A stretch of 64,000 nt of DNA from Streptosporangiaceae bacterium NEAU-GS5 (GTDB lineage Bacteria > Actinomycetota > Actinomycetes > Streptosporangiales > Streptosporangiaceae). The notes beneath the pieces are model-generated. The model ran no database searches, was not told where the DNA came from, and saw only the letters and a list, made by a program, of their open reading frames with translations. The stretch lies in the NCBI GenBank assembly GCA_017592665.1, contig JAGFNW010000004.1, positions 62,001-126,000 of the forward strand, given 5' to 3'. Positions 15,912-23,330 of this stretch are shown piece by piece (position 1 is the first letter of the stretch; each line of letters starts with the position of its first letter). Made by a program: the position numbers and the translations under genes.

Positions 15912-16657
15912 ATGCTCATGCCTCCGTCCACGGCCAGCGCCGCTCCCGTGACGAACGAGCTGTCGTCCGTGGCCAGGAACAGCACGACCCGGGCGATCTC
16001 GTCGGGCGTCGCGTGGCGGCCGAGCGGGATGGCGGCGTCGAAGAAGCGGGCCGCCTCGTCCCCGTGCACCCCGGTGACCGCGGCCTCGACCGCGCGCTGG
16101 AAGGCGTTGTCCACGGGCCCCGGATGGACCGTGTTGACCCGGATCCCGCGTGGCGCCATCTCCTTGGCCACCGTCCGCATCAGCCCTACCTGGGCGTGCT
16201 TGGCCGTGGCGTACGCGGCGATGCCCGGATCGGCGGTCAGCCCGACCACGCTGGACGTGATGATCACGCTCCCGCCGTACCCCATGACCGGGAGCGCGTG
16301 CTTGCACACAAGAAAGGCGCCTCGCACGTGCACGGCCAGGACCCGGTCGAAGGTCTCCTCGGGATAGTCGGCGATCCCGGCGACCGTGCCGAAGATCCCC
16401 GCGTTGCTGACCACCACGTCCAGCCGGCCGTACGCGTCGATCGTGGCCCGCACGCCGGCCGCGACCTGTCCCGCGTCGGTCACGTCCGCCACCGCGTACG
16501 GGGCCTCGAGTTCGGCCGCCGCGGACGCGAGCGCCGCCGCGTCGAGGCCGGTGAGCATGACCGCGGCGCCCTCGGAGACGAACAACCGCGCCGTCGCGAA
16601 GCCGAGGCTGCCCTCCGCGCCCGTTACGAAGGCGACCTTGCCCGACAGACGTCCCAT
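15908..16657 (-). CDS. SDR family NAD(P)-dependent oxidoreductase
   Basis: Classical 249-residue short-chain dehydrogenase. It has the cofactor motif TGAEGSLGFATA near 12-23, the NNAG-equivalent VVSNAGIF near 82, catalytic Ser in ITSSVVG near 136-142 and Y-x-x-x-K in AYATAKHA near 152-156. It ends AVDGGMSI, as is standard. It follows the AraC-family gene by 10 bp on the same strand and is probably co-transcribed. Substrate is unknown. Confidence 0.88.
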   Translation of the reverse strand: MGRLSGKVAFVTGAEGSLGFATARLFVSEGAAVMLTGLDAAALASAAAELEAPYAVADVTDAGQVAAGVRATIDAYGRLDVVVSNAGIFGTVAGIADYPEETFDRVLAVHVRGAFLVCKHALPVMGYGGSVIITSSVVGLTADPGIAAYATAKHAQVGLMRTVAKEMAPRGIRVNTVHPGPVDNAFQRAVEAAVTGVHGDEAARFFDAAIPLGRHATPDEIARVVLFLATDDSSFVTGAALAVDGGMSI

Positions 16658-16667
16658 AGCCGAATGA

Positions 16668-17651
16668 TCAGAGGACGGCCCGATCCGTGTCTTGCTCGGG
16701 AGCGCACACTGCTTGACCCGCGCGGCACTCCCGGGGCGAGACGCCGTACGTGGCCCGGAACAGGCGGCTGAAGTGGGAGGCGTCGACGTAGCCCCAGCGG
16801 GCCGCGATGGCGCTGACGGGGCGGTGCCGCAGCAGCGGGTCGGCGAGGTCGCGACGGCAGTGGTCGAGCCGCCGCTCGCGGATCCACGCCGACACGCTCG
16901 TGCCCTCGCCGTGGAACAGCTTGTGCAGGTAGCGCGTGGAGATGTGGTGCGCGGCGGCGATCTGCGCCGGGTCGAGGCCGGGGTCGCCGAGCTTGGCCTC
17001 GACGAACGCGGTGATCCGCAGATACAGCGCGCCCGCGGGCTCCGGCGCGCGCGTGTCGAGCCGGTCGGCGAGCGCCGTGGTGAGCAGGTCGAGCACGTTG
17101 GCGGCCAGCCTGACCCCGCCGCGCGGCTCGACCTCTTCCAGGAGGTGGCTCATCCGCAGCAGGAACGGGCTGATCAGGCCGCCGATGCCGGCCGCGCCGG
17201 AGATCGTGGTGGCGGTGACCTCAGAGACGGTCTGCGGCGGCAGCGTCAGCATGGTCTGCGGGAAGATCAGCACGAGCAGCCGCGCGGGGGTGTCGAAGGC
17301 CAGGGTGTACGGCCGGCTGGTGTCGTAGACGGCGAAGTCGCCCGGACCGAGCACGGCCTGCCTGCCGTCCTGGCAGAGCACGCCGCTGCCGTGGACCAGC
17401 AGCCCGAGCTTGTAGTAGTCGCCGGGGGACCGGGCGATCAGGCCGCGGGTGCGGTGGGCGGCGTGCGGGCCGGTGTCGACGTCGAAGACGCCGAGCGGCC
17501 CGAGCGTGCCGCCGCTGAGGCGGCCGCGGAAGCCGTCCACGCCAGCCGGGAATGTCGCCTCAAGCGGCACGAACGCCTCGGACACGACGCTCCGCCAGAA
17601 GTCGCATCGCTCGGCTCGCGGCACGTCGTCTGTGCGCGCGAGATACGACAT
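16668..17651 (-). CDS. AraC-family transcriptional regulator
   Basis: A 327-residue regulator with an N-terminal AraC-binding-like cupin domain (VHGSGVLCQDGRQAVLGPGD) and a C-terminal double helix-turn-helix (HISTRYLHKLFHGEGTSVSA, then DASHFSRLFRATYGVSPREC). It is divergent from the HAAT transporter operon and upstream of the SDR gene. A perfect 6-5-6 inverted repeat, GAGATA-TATCTC, spans its start codon. It may control the transporter, the SDR gene or both (inference). Confidence 0.88.
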   Translation of the reverse strand: MSYLARTDDVPRAERCDFWRSVVSEAFVPLEATFPAGVDGFRGRLSGGTLGPLGVFDVDTGPHAAHRTRGLIARSPGDYYKLGLLVHGSGVLCQDGRQAVLGPGDFAVYDTSRPYTLAFDTPARLLVLIFPQTMLTLPPQTVSEVTATTISGAAGIGGLISPFLLRMSHLLEEVEPRGGVRLAANVLDLLTTALADRLDTRAPEPAGALYLRITAFVEAKLGDPGLDPAQIAAAHHISTRYLHKLFHGEGTSVSAWIRERRLDHCRRDLADPLLRHRPVSAIAARWGYVDASHFSRLFRATYGVSPRECRAGQAVCAPEQDTDRAVL

Positions 17652-17656
17652 ATCTC
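17640..17656. promoter_or_regulatory. inverted repeat over the AraC-family start codon
   Basis: GAGATACGACATATCTC has two perfect 6-bp arms and a 5-bp spacer, and contains the CAT of the araC-like start (17649-17651). It could be an operator for autoregulation. AraC proteins usually bind direct repeats, so another factor is possible. Confidence 0.4.
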
Positions 17657-17741
17657 AGCTTGTTGAGGCCATGCGCTGGCAGTCAAGCGGTGTGCCCGCA
17701 CGTGCAATACAACTGGAACACAAGATTTCACAATTGCCCGC

Positions 17742-18971
17742 GTGGACACGGTGACACGACGCGCTTTCCTGGGGGTTCTCGGGGCGACCGGGCTGAGCGC
17801 GTGCGGCCTGAAGGAGCCTGGCCCGGCCCCGACGGCCGGTAAGACCATCACGATCGGCTACGTCAGCCCGCAGACGGGCGGCCTGGCCGTGTTCGGGGAG
17901 TCCAACGCGTACGTTCTCGGCATCGTCAACAAGGCCCTCGCCAAGGGTTTGAAGATCGGCTCGGCCACGTACGACGTGAAGATCGTCACCAAGGACACCC
18001 AGTCGAGCGCGGCGCGCGCGGCCCAGGTGGCCGCCGAGCTGATCCACAACGACCGGGCCGACATCGTGCTGGCCACCTCCACCCCGGACACCACCAACCC
18101 GGTGTCCGACCAGTGCGAGGCGGCCGGGGTGCCGTGCGTGGCCACGATCTGCCCGTGGGAGATCTGGGCCGCCGGCGGCGGCGCAAAGAAGTTCAGCTTC
18201 CTGCACTTCATCGGCACCGAGCAGGAAGTCGGCGTGTTCGCCAAGCTGTGGCAGCAACTCGAGGGCGACCACGTGGTGGCCGGCCTCTGGCCGAACGACA
18301 CCGACGGCGACCTCTACCGTAAGTTCGTCACGGCCAAGGCCGGCGAGCTCGGCTGGCAGCTGGTCGACTCAGGCGCGTACGACGACGGCGCGCAGGACTA
18401 CAGCGCGATCATCGCCAGGTTCAAGGACGCCGACATCCTGCAGGCCACCCCGATCCCGCCGGATTGGGTGACGTTCTGGCGGCAGGCCAGGCAGAGCAAG
18501 TTCACGCCGAAGCTGGCGTGCGTGGCCAAGGCCATGCTGTTCTCCAGCGTCGCTGACGGCCTCGGCGACCTCGCCGAGAATCTGGTGGCCGGCGTGTGGT
18601 GGGCGCCCTCGTTCCCGTACAAATCTTCCTTCGACGGGACGACCGCGCAGGCCTTCGCCGACGGCTACGGCAAGACATGGACGCCTCCGATGGGCTTCAA
18701 CCACGCGCTGTTCGAGATCGCCGTGGCGGCGCTCAAGCAGACCGGCGACCCCAAGGACCGCAACGCGCTGGCCGCCACGCTGAAGGGGCTGAAGGGCGAG
18801 GCGATCAGCGGCAAGTACGACTTCACCTCAGGGCCGTCGGCCAACGTCTCGCTCGCGCCCGACCTCGCCGGGCAGTGGCGCCGCGGCTCGGACGGCAAGT
18901 TCGGCCTGACCATCGTCGACAACTCGCTGGACCCCTCGATTCCCCTGCAAGGCCAGCTCGAGCCGCTGTGA
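17742..18971 (+). CDS. HAAT-type ABC transporter substrate-binding lipoprotein 1
   Basis: Extracytoplasmic receptor of the branched-chain/hydrophobic amino acid (HAAT) family, 409 residues. The N-terminus RRAFLGVLGATGLSACG has a twin Arg and a lipobox LSAC with Cys near 21. The mature part opens ITIGYVSPQTGGLAVFGES, the usual Leu/Ile/Val-binding start, followed by KDTQSSAARAAQVAAELI. It closely resembles the second binding protein in the same operon (shared STPDTTNPVS and PIPPDW-type motifs). GTG at 17742 has no clear ribosome binding site. It overlaps the following permease as GTGA. Confidence 0.88.
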   Translation: MDTVTRRAFLGVLGATGLSACGLKEPGPAPTAGKTITIGYVSPQTGGLAVFGESNAYVLGIVNKALAKGLKIGSATYDVKIVTKDTQSSAARAAQVAAELIHNDRADIVLATSTPDTTNPVSDQCEAAGVPCVATICPWEIWAAGGGAKKFSFLHFIGTEQEVGVFAKLWQQLEGDHVVAGLWPNDTDGDLYRKFVTAKAGELGWQLVDSGAYDDGAQDYSAIIARFKDADILQATPIPPDWVTFWRQARQSKFTPKLACVAKAMLFSSVADGLGDLAENLVAGVWWAPSFPYKSSFDGTTAQAFADGYGKTWTPPMGFNHALFEIAVAALKQTGDPKDRNALAATLKGLKGEAISGKYDFTSGPSANVSLAPDLAGQWRRGSDGKFGLTIVDNSLDPSIPLQGQLEPL

Positions 18972-19786
18972 ACGCCCTGATCCACGGTGTGCTGCTCGGC
19001 GGCGAGTACGCGCTGATCGCGTGCGGGCTGTCGCTGGCGTTCGGGGTGATGCGGCTGGTCAACATCGCGCACGGGGATCTCGCCGTGTGCGGCGCCTACC
19101 TGGTCGTCTTCTTGGGGCTCCCGGTCGCGTACGCGCTGCCGCTGGTGCTGCCGATCGCGTTCGGGATCGGCTGGTTGTTGAACATCACCCTCTTCGAGCG
19201 CGCGCTGAAGGCGGGCGACCTGGCGCCGGTGCTGGTCACGTTCGGGTTGTCGGTGGTGATCCAGAATCTGCTGACCGAGGGGGCCACCGCCAATCCGCGC
19301 ACGCTCGACGGCGGCGCAATCTCCCTGGCCGAGGTCGGCGGGGTCTCGGTGCTGCGGATCATCGCGTTCGCCGTGGCCGTGTCCGTGCTCGGCGGGCTCC
19401 AGCTGGGCCTGTCCTACACCGGGTTCGGACGCCGCGTGCGGGCGACCGCCGACGACGTGGACACGGCGCGGCTGGTCGGGATCCGGGTCAGGCCGTTGTT
19501 CGCGGCCGTCGCCGGGATCGCGGTCGCGACGGCCGCGCTGGCCGGGGTGTTCCTTGGGCTGCTCGGCACGGTCGATCCCTATACGGGCGGACTGACGCTG
19601 ATCTTCGCGTTCGAGGCCGTGGTGATCGGCGGGCTCGGGTCGCTGTGGGGGACGCTCGCGGGTGGCATCGTGATCGGGCTGACCCAGCAGCTGGCCGGCC
19701 TGTGGAGCGTGAAGTTCGCGGTGCTCGCGGTCCACCTGGTCTTCCTCGCGGTCCTGACCTTCCGCCCGCGAGGGCTGTTCGCATGA
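18968..19786 (+). CDS. LivH-type ABC permease (split set)
   Basis: A 272-residue membrane permease with about eight hydrophobic segments. It carries LivH signatures: YALIACGLSLAFGVMRLVNIAH near the start, TFGLSVVIQNLL and EAVVIGGLGSLWGTLAGG in the C-terminal half. The GTG start overlaps the binding-protein stop, and its own stop overlaps the LivM-type ATG, so the three are tightly coupled. Substrate unknown; an aromatic or 2-oxo acid is possible given the neighbouring catabolic genes. Confidence 0.88.
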   Translation: MNALIHGVLLGGEYALIACGLSLAFGVMRLVNIAHGDLAVCGAYLVVFLGLPVAYALPLVLPIAFGIGWLLNITLFERALKAGDLAPVLVTFGLSVVIQNLLTEGATANPRTLDGGAISLAEVGGVSVLRIIAFAVAVSVLGGLQLGLSYTGFGRRVRATADDVDTARLVGIRVRPLFAAVAGIAVATAALAGVFLGLLGTVDPYTGGLTLIFAFEAVVIGGLGSLWGTLAGGIVIGLTQQLAGLWSVKFAVLAVHLVFLAVLTFRPRGLFA

Positions 19787-20754
19787 AATTTCTGGCTTTG
19801 ATAACAGTGGTCCTGGCCGGAGTCCCGTTCTACGCGGGGCCGGCCTGGGAGCGACCGCTGATCGACCTGCTGACGCTGGCCGCCATGGCGTCCCTGTGGA
19901 ACCTGCTCGCCGGGTTCGCCGGGCTCGCGTCGTTCGGGCAGCAGGCCTACCTCGGCATCGGCGCGTACGCGCTCTTCGCGACCGGGCTCGACCCGCTGGT
20001 CGGGGTCCCGGTGGCGGCCGTGGCGGCGGGCCTCGCCGCGGTGCCCGCGTCTGTCCCGCTGCTGCGGCTGTCGGGCGGCCACTTCGCGGTCGCGACCTGG
20101 GTGCTGGCCGAGATCGCGCGGCTGACCGTGAGCATGGCGACCGGCAACACGGGCGTGGCCCTCCCGGCCGCGCACGAGCCGCTGCTGCGGCAGGCCATCA
20201 CCTACTGGTGGGCGCTGGCCGTCGCGGCGGGGGCGGTGGGCGGGATCCTGCTGCTGTCCCGCGGCCGGTACGGCCTGGCCGCCCGGGCGGTCGCGGGCGA
20301 CGCGGTGGCCGCGGCGGCGTCCGGTGTGAAGGTGACGTGGACCCGCCGGGTGGCCTACTGCCTGGCCGCCACGGGCACCGGCGCGGTGGGGGCCGTGCTG
20401 TTCGCCGACGCGCTCTACGTGCAGCCGTCGTCGATCTTCAACGTGCAGTACAGCGTCTCGATGATGTTCATGGTCCTGATCGGCGGCATCAGGACGGTCG
20501 AGGGGCCGTTGCTGGGCGCGTTGATCTTCTTCGGCCTCCAGCGGGCGCTGGCCGGATACGGCCCCTGGTATCTGATCTTGCTGGGCGTCATCGCGATCTT
20601 GATGACGCTGTTCCTCCCCCGCGGAATCATCGGAAAGGTTGGCCGCCCATGGAAGTCTCGCGCAGGACGCTCTTACTCGGTTCGCTGGCCGCTGTGGCCG
20701 GCTGCTCGTCGTCGATCAAAGGATCGGGGACCACGAGCTCGGGAACCATCGTGA
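19783..20754 (+). CDS. LivM-type ABC permease (split set) with overrunning C-terminus
   Basis: A 323-residue permease with LivM motifs: ASLWNLLAGFAGLASFGQQA, GGHFAVATWVLAEI and IGGIRTVEGPLLGALIFFGL. Homology ends at FLPRGIIGK, but the frame continues for about 38 more residues, Arg-rich and unlike the family, because the stop is only reached 106 bp inside the next gene. This tail is read in another frame from the signal-peptide region of the second binding protein. Either the tail is tolerated or an ancestral stop was lost. Confidence 0.85.
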   Translation: MKFLALITVVLAGVPFYAGPAWERPLIDLLTLAAMASLWNLLAGFAGLASFGQQAYLGIGAYALFATGLDPLVGVPVAAVAAGLAAVPASVPLLRLSGGHFAVATWVLAEIARLTVSMATGNTGVALPAAHEPLLRQAITYWWALAVAAGAVGGILLLSRGRYGLAARAVAGDAVAAAASGVKVTWTRRVAYCLAATGTGAVGAVLFADALYVQPSSIFNVQYSVSMMFMVLIGGIRTVEGPLLGALIFFGLQRALAGYGPWYLILLGVIAILMTLFLPRGIIGKVGRPWKSRAGRSYSVRWPLWPAARRRSKDRGPRAREPS

Positions 20755-21923
20755 TCGGGTTCGTCAGCCCCCAGTCGGGCGCGCTGGCGGGCTTCGCCTC
20801 GGGCGACAACTTCGTCGTCGACCGGATCAGGAAGGCCGCCGCGTACACAGGCGGCTTCACGGCCGGCGGCAAGAAGTACGACGTGCAGATCGTGATCAAG
20901 GACACCCAGTCCGACCCCAACCGGGCCTCCCAGGTGGCCCGCGAGCTGATTCTGCAGAACCACGCCGACCTGATCGTCACCAGCTCCACGCCCGAGACCA
21001 CCAACCCGGTGGCCACGGTCTGCGAGGCGCAGGGCGTGCCCTGCGTGTCGACCGTCGTGCCGTGGGAGGCCTGGTATTTCGCCCGGCAGGCCGACCCGGC
21101 CAAGCCCACGCCGTTCACCTACACGACCATGTTCTTCTTCGGCGTGGACCAGTTCGGCGGGTGTTTCGTCCCCATGTGGGAGAGGGTCTCCACGGACAAG
21201 GTCGTTGCCGGGATGTTCCCCAACGACGCCGACGGCAACGCCTTCCGCGGCGCGTGGCCGGACATCATCGAGAAGGCCGGCTACACGTGGGTCGACGGCG
21301 GCGCGTACACCGACGGCACCACCGACTACAGCTCGATGATCGCCAAGTTCCGCCGCGAGAAGTGCGAGATCTTCATCAACGCGCCCATCCCGCCCGACTT
21401 CAACACGATGTGGAAGCAGGCGGCCCAGCAGGGCTTCAAGCCGAAGCTCGCGACCGTGGCCAAGGTGCTGCTGTTCCCCGCCGACACCGAGGCCTTGGGG
21501 GATCTCGTCAACAACATCGCCACGGACTCGTGGTGGGGACCGTACATGCCGTACAAATCCTCCCTGACCGGCGAGACGGCCAAGGATCTCGCGGACGCCT
21601 ACCAGGCGGCGAGCGGCAAGCAGTGGCTGCAGACGCTCGGCTCGACGTACTCGCTGTTCGAGATCGCCCAGAAGGCGCTCACGGCGGTCTCGGATCCGCA
21701 CGACCACAAGGCCGTGGCGGCCGAGCTGCAGAAGATGAACTACGCAGGCATCTCGGGCCCGCTCGACTTCACCAAGGGCCCCGTGCCGGGCGTCGCCATC
21801 CAGTCTCCGGTCGGCGTGCAGTGGAAGAAGGGCACGAACTTCCCGTACGAGATGGTCGTGGTCGACAACAGCCTCAACAAGGCCGTGCCGATCGGCGGCG
21901 ACCTGCAGGCCACCAATGCTTGA
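20649..21923 (+). CDS. HAAT-type ABC transporter substrate-binding lipoprotein 2
   Basis: A 424-residue lipoprotein paralogue of the first binding protein. The N-terminus MEVSRRTLLLGSLAAVAGCSS has a twin Arg and lipobox Cys19. The mature domain (IVIGFVSPQSGALAGFASGD, KDTQSDPNRASQVARELI, SSTPETTNPVA, PIPPDFNTMWKQ) matches binding protein 1 block by block. ATG at 20649 follows GGAAAGG. The gene overlaps the previous permease by 106 bp and the following ATPase gene by 8 bp. Confidence 0.88.
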   Translation: MEVSRRTLLLGSLAAVAGCSSSIKGSGTTSSGTIVIGFVSPQSGALAGFASGDNFVVDRIRKAAAYTGGFTAGGKKYDVQIVIKDTQSDPNRASQVARELILQNHADLIVTSSTPETTNPVATVCEAQGVPCVSTVVPWEAWYFARQADPAKPTPFTYTTMFFFGVDQFGGCFVPMWERVSTDKVVAGMFPNDADGNAFRGAWPDIIEKAGYTWVDGGAYTDGTTDYSSMIAKFRREKCEIFINAPIPPDFNTMWKQAAQQGFKPKLATVAKVLLFPADTEALGDLVNNIATDSWWGPYMPYKSSLTGETAKDLADAYQAASGKQWLQTLGSTYSLFEIAQKALTAVSDPHDHKAVAAELQKMNYAGISGPLDFTKGPVPGVAIQSPVGVQWKKGTNFPYEMVVVDNSLNKAVPIGGDLQATNA

Positions 21924-22629
21924 GATAGATACAGTCACCAAGCGCTTCGGCCAGGTCGTGGTGGCCGACGCGCTGTCCTTGACCGTACGGCCCGGCGACG
22001 CGGTCGGCGTGGTCGGGCCCAACGGCGCGGGCAAGACCTCCCTGTTCGGGATGATCTCCGGGGACCTGTCCCCCGACGCCGGGGAGATCAGGTTCGCCGG
22101 GCTGACCGTCACCCGGCTGGACGCGGCCGCCCGCTGCCGGCTCGGCGTGGGCCGCACCTATCAGGTGCCGCGGCCGTTCGCCGATCTGACCGTCTTCGAG
22201 AACGTGCTGGTCGCGGCCCAGCAGGGGGCGGGCGAGCGGGGGCGGGCGGCCCGCGCCACGGCCGCCGACGCGCTGGCGCGCACGGGCCTGTCCGATCTGT
22301 CGGATCGCCTGGCCGGACGGCTCGGCCTGCTGCAGCGCAAACGGCTGGAGCTGGCCAGGGCCCTGGCGACCCGGCCCTCGCTGCTGCTGCTCGACGAGGT
22401 GGCGGGCGGCCTGACCGACCCGGAGGTGGCCGAGCTCGTCGAGATCGTACGCGCGGCGCGCGGCGACGGGCTCGCCGTGATCTGGATCGAGCACGTGGTG
22501 CGGGCGCTGACCGCGACCGTGGAGCGGCTCATCTGCCTGGCCGGCGGCCGGATGATCGGCGACGGACCGCCGGCCGAGGTGCTGGCCAGCCGTGCCGTGC
22601 AAGAGGTCTTCCTCGGGGTGACGCCATGA
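21916..22629 (+). CDS. LivG-type ABC ATPase with degenerate signature motif
   Basis: A 237-residue ATPase for HAAT uptake. Walker A is GPNGAGKT (34-41), Walker B LLLLDEV near 157 and H-loop IWIEHVV near 191. The signature loop reads LGLLQRKRLELARAL at about 136-150, where LivG proteins normally have a Gly-containing YGQQRRLEIARAL, so the usual Gly of the signature is replaced by Leu. Because LivF in the same heterodimer keeps a canonical LSGGEQ, one composite ATP site may be weakened (inference). It overlaps livF-like by ATGA. Confidence 0.86.
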   Translation: MLEIDTVTKRFGQVVVADALSLTVRPGDAVGVVGPNGAGKTSLFGMISGDLSPDAGEIRFAGLTVTRLDAAARCRLGVGRTYQVPRPFADLTVFENVLVAAQQGAGERGRAARATAADALARTGLSDLSDRLAGRLGLLQRKRLELARALATRPSLLLLDEVAGGLTDPEVAELVEIVRAARGDGLAVIWIEHVVRALTATVERLICLAGGRMIGDGPPAEVLASRAVQEVFLGVTP

Positions 22630-23330
22630 GCCTCCGCGTCGAGGGGTTGAGCGTGGATCACGGGCAGCTGCGTGTCGTGCACGAGGTGAGCCTGGCCGTC
22701 TCCCCCGGCGAGGTGCACGCGATCATCGGAGCCAACGGCGCCGGCAAGTCGACGCTGCTGCGGGCCATCGCGGGCCTCCATCCGCCCGCCTCAGGAAAGG
22801 TCCTGCTCGACGACGTGGACATCACGCGCGAGCCGCCCGAGCGGCGGGTCCCGCGCGGGCTGGCCATGGTGCCCGAGGGCCGCCGCCTGTTCCCGTCGTT
22901 GACCGTTCGGGAGAACCTGCTGGTCGGGGCGCACAAGGCGCGGCCAGGGCCATGGACGCTCGAGAAGATCTACGAGCTGTTCGCCTGGATGCCCGAGCGG
23001 CGCGACCAGAAGGCCGCCCAGCTGTCGGGAGGCGAGCAGCAGGCCGTGGCCATCGGCCGGGCGCTGATCGCCAACCCGAGCGTGCTGCTGCTCGACGAGC
23101 TCTCGCTCGGCCTGGCTCCCATCGTGGTGTCCCAGCTGTACGCGCTGCTGCCGTCGCTACTGCGGACCGGGATCGCCGTGCTGCTGGTCGAGCAGGACGT
23201 CAGCCAGGCCGTACGGGTCGCCACGTGGGTGCAGTGCCTGCTCGAAGGGCGGACCACGCTGGAGGGCAGGCCGTCCGACCTGACCCCCGATCAGATCCTG
23301 GCCGCGTACTTCGGGCTCACCTATGGCTAA
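22626..23330 (+). CDS. LivF-type ABC ATPase
   Basis: A 234-residue ATPase, partner of the LivG-type subunit. It has Walker A GANGAGKS (35-42), GLAMVPEGRRLFPSLTVREN (the LivF-specific Q-loop context), signature LSGGEQQ at 133-139 and Walker B LLLDELSLGLAP. Its start and stop overlap both neighbours, so the whole block from 17742 to 25179 behaves as one operon. Confidence 0.9.
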   Translation: MSLRVEGLSVDHGQLRVVHEVSLAVSPGEVHAIIGANGAGKSTLLRAIAGLHPPASGKVLLDDVDITREPPERRVPRGLAMVPEGRRLFPSLTVRENLLVGAHKARPGPWTLEKIYELFAWMPERRDQKAAQLSGGEQQAVAIGRALIANPSVLLLDELSLGLAPIVVSQLYALLPSLLRTGIAVLLVEQDVSQAVRVATWVQCLLEGRTTLEGRPSDLTPDQILAAYFGLTYG

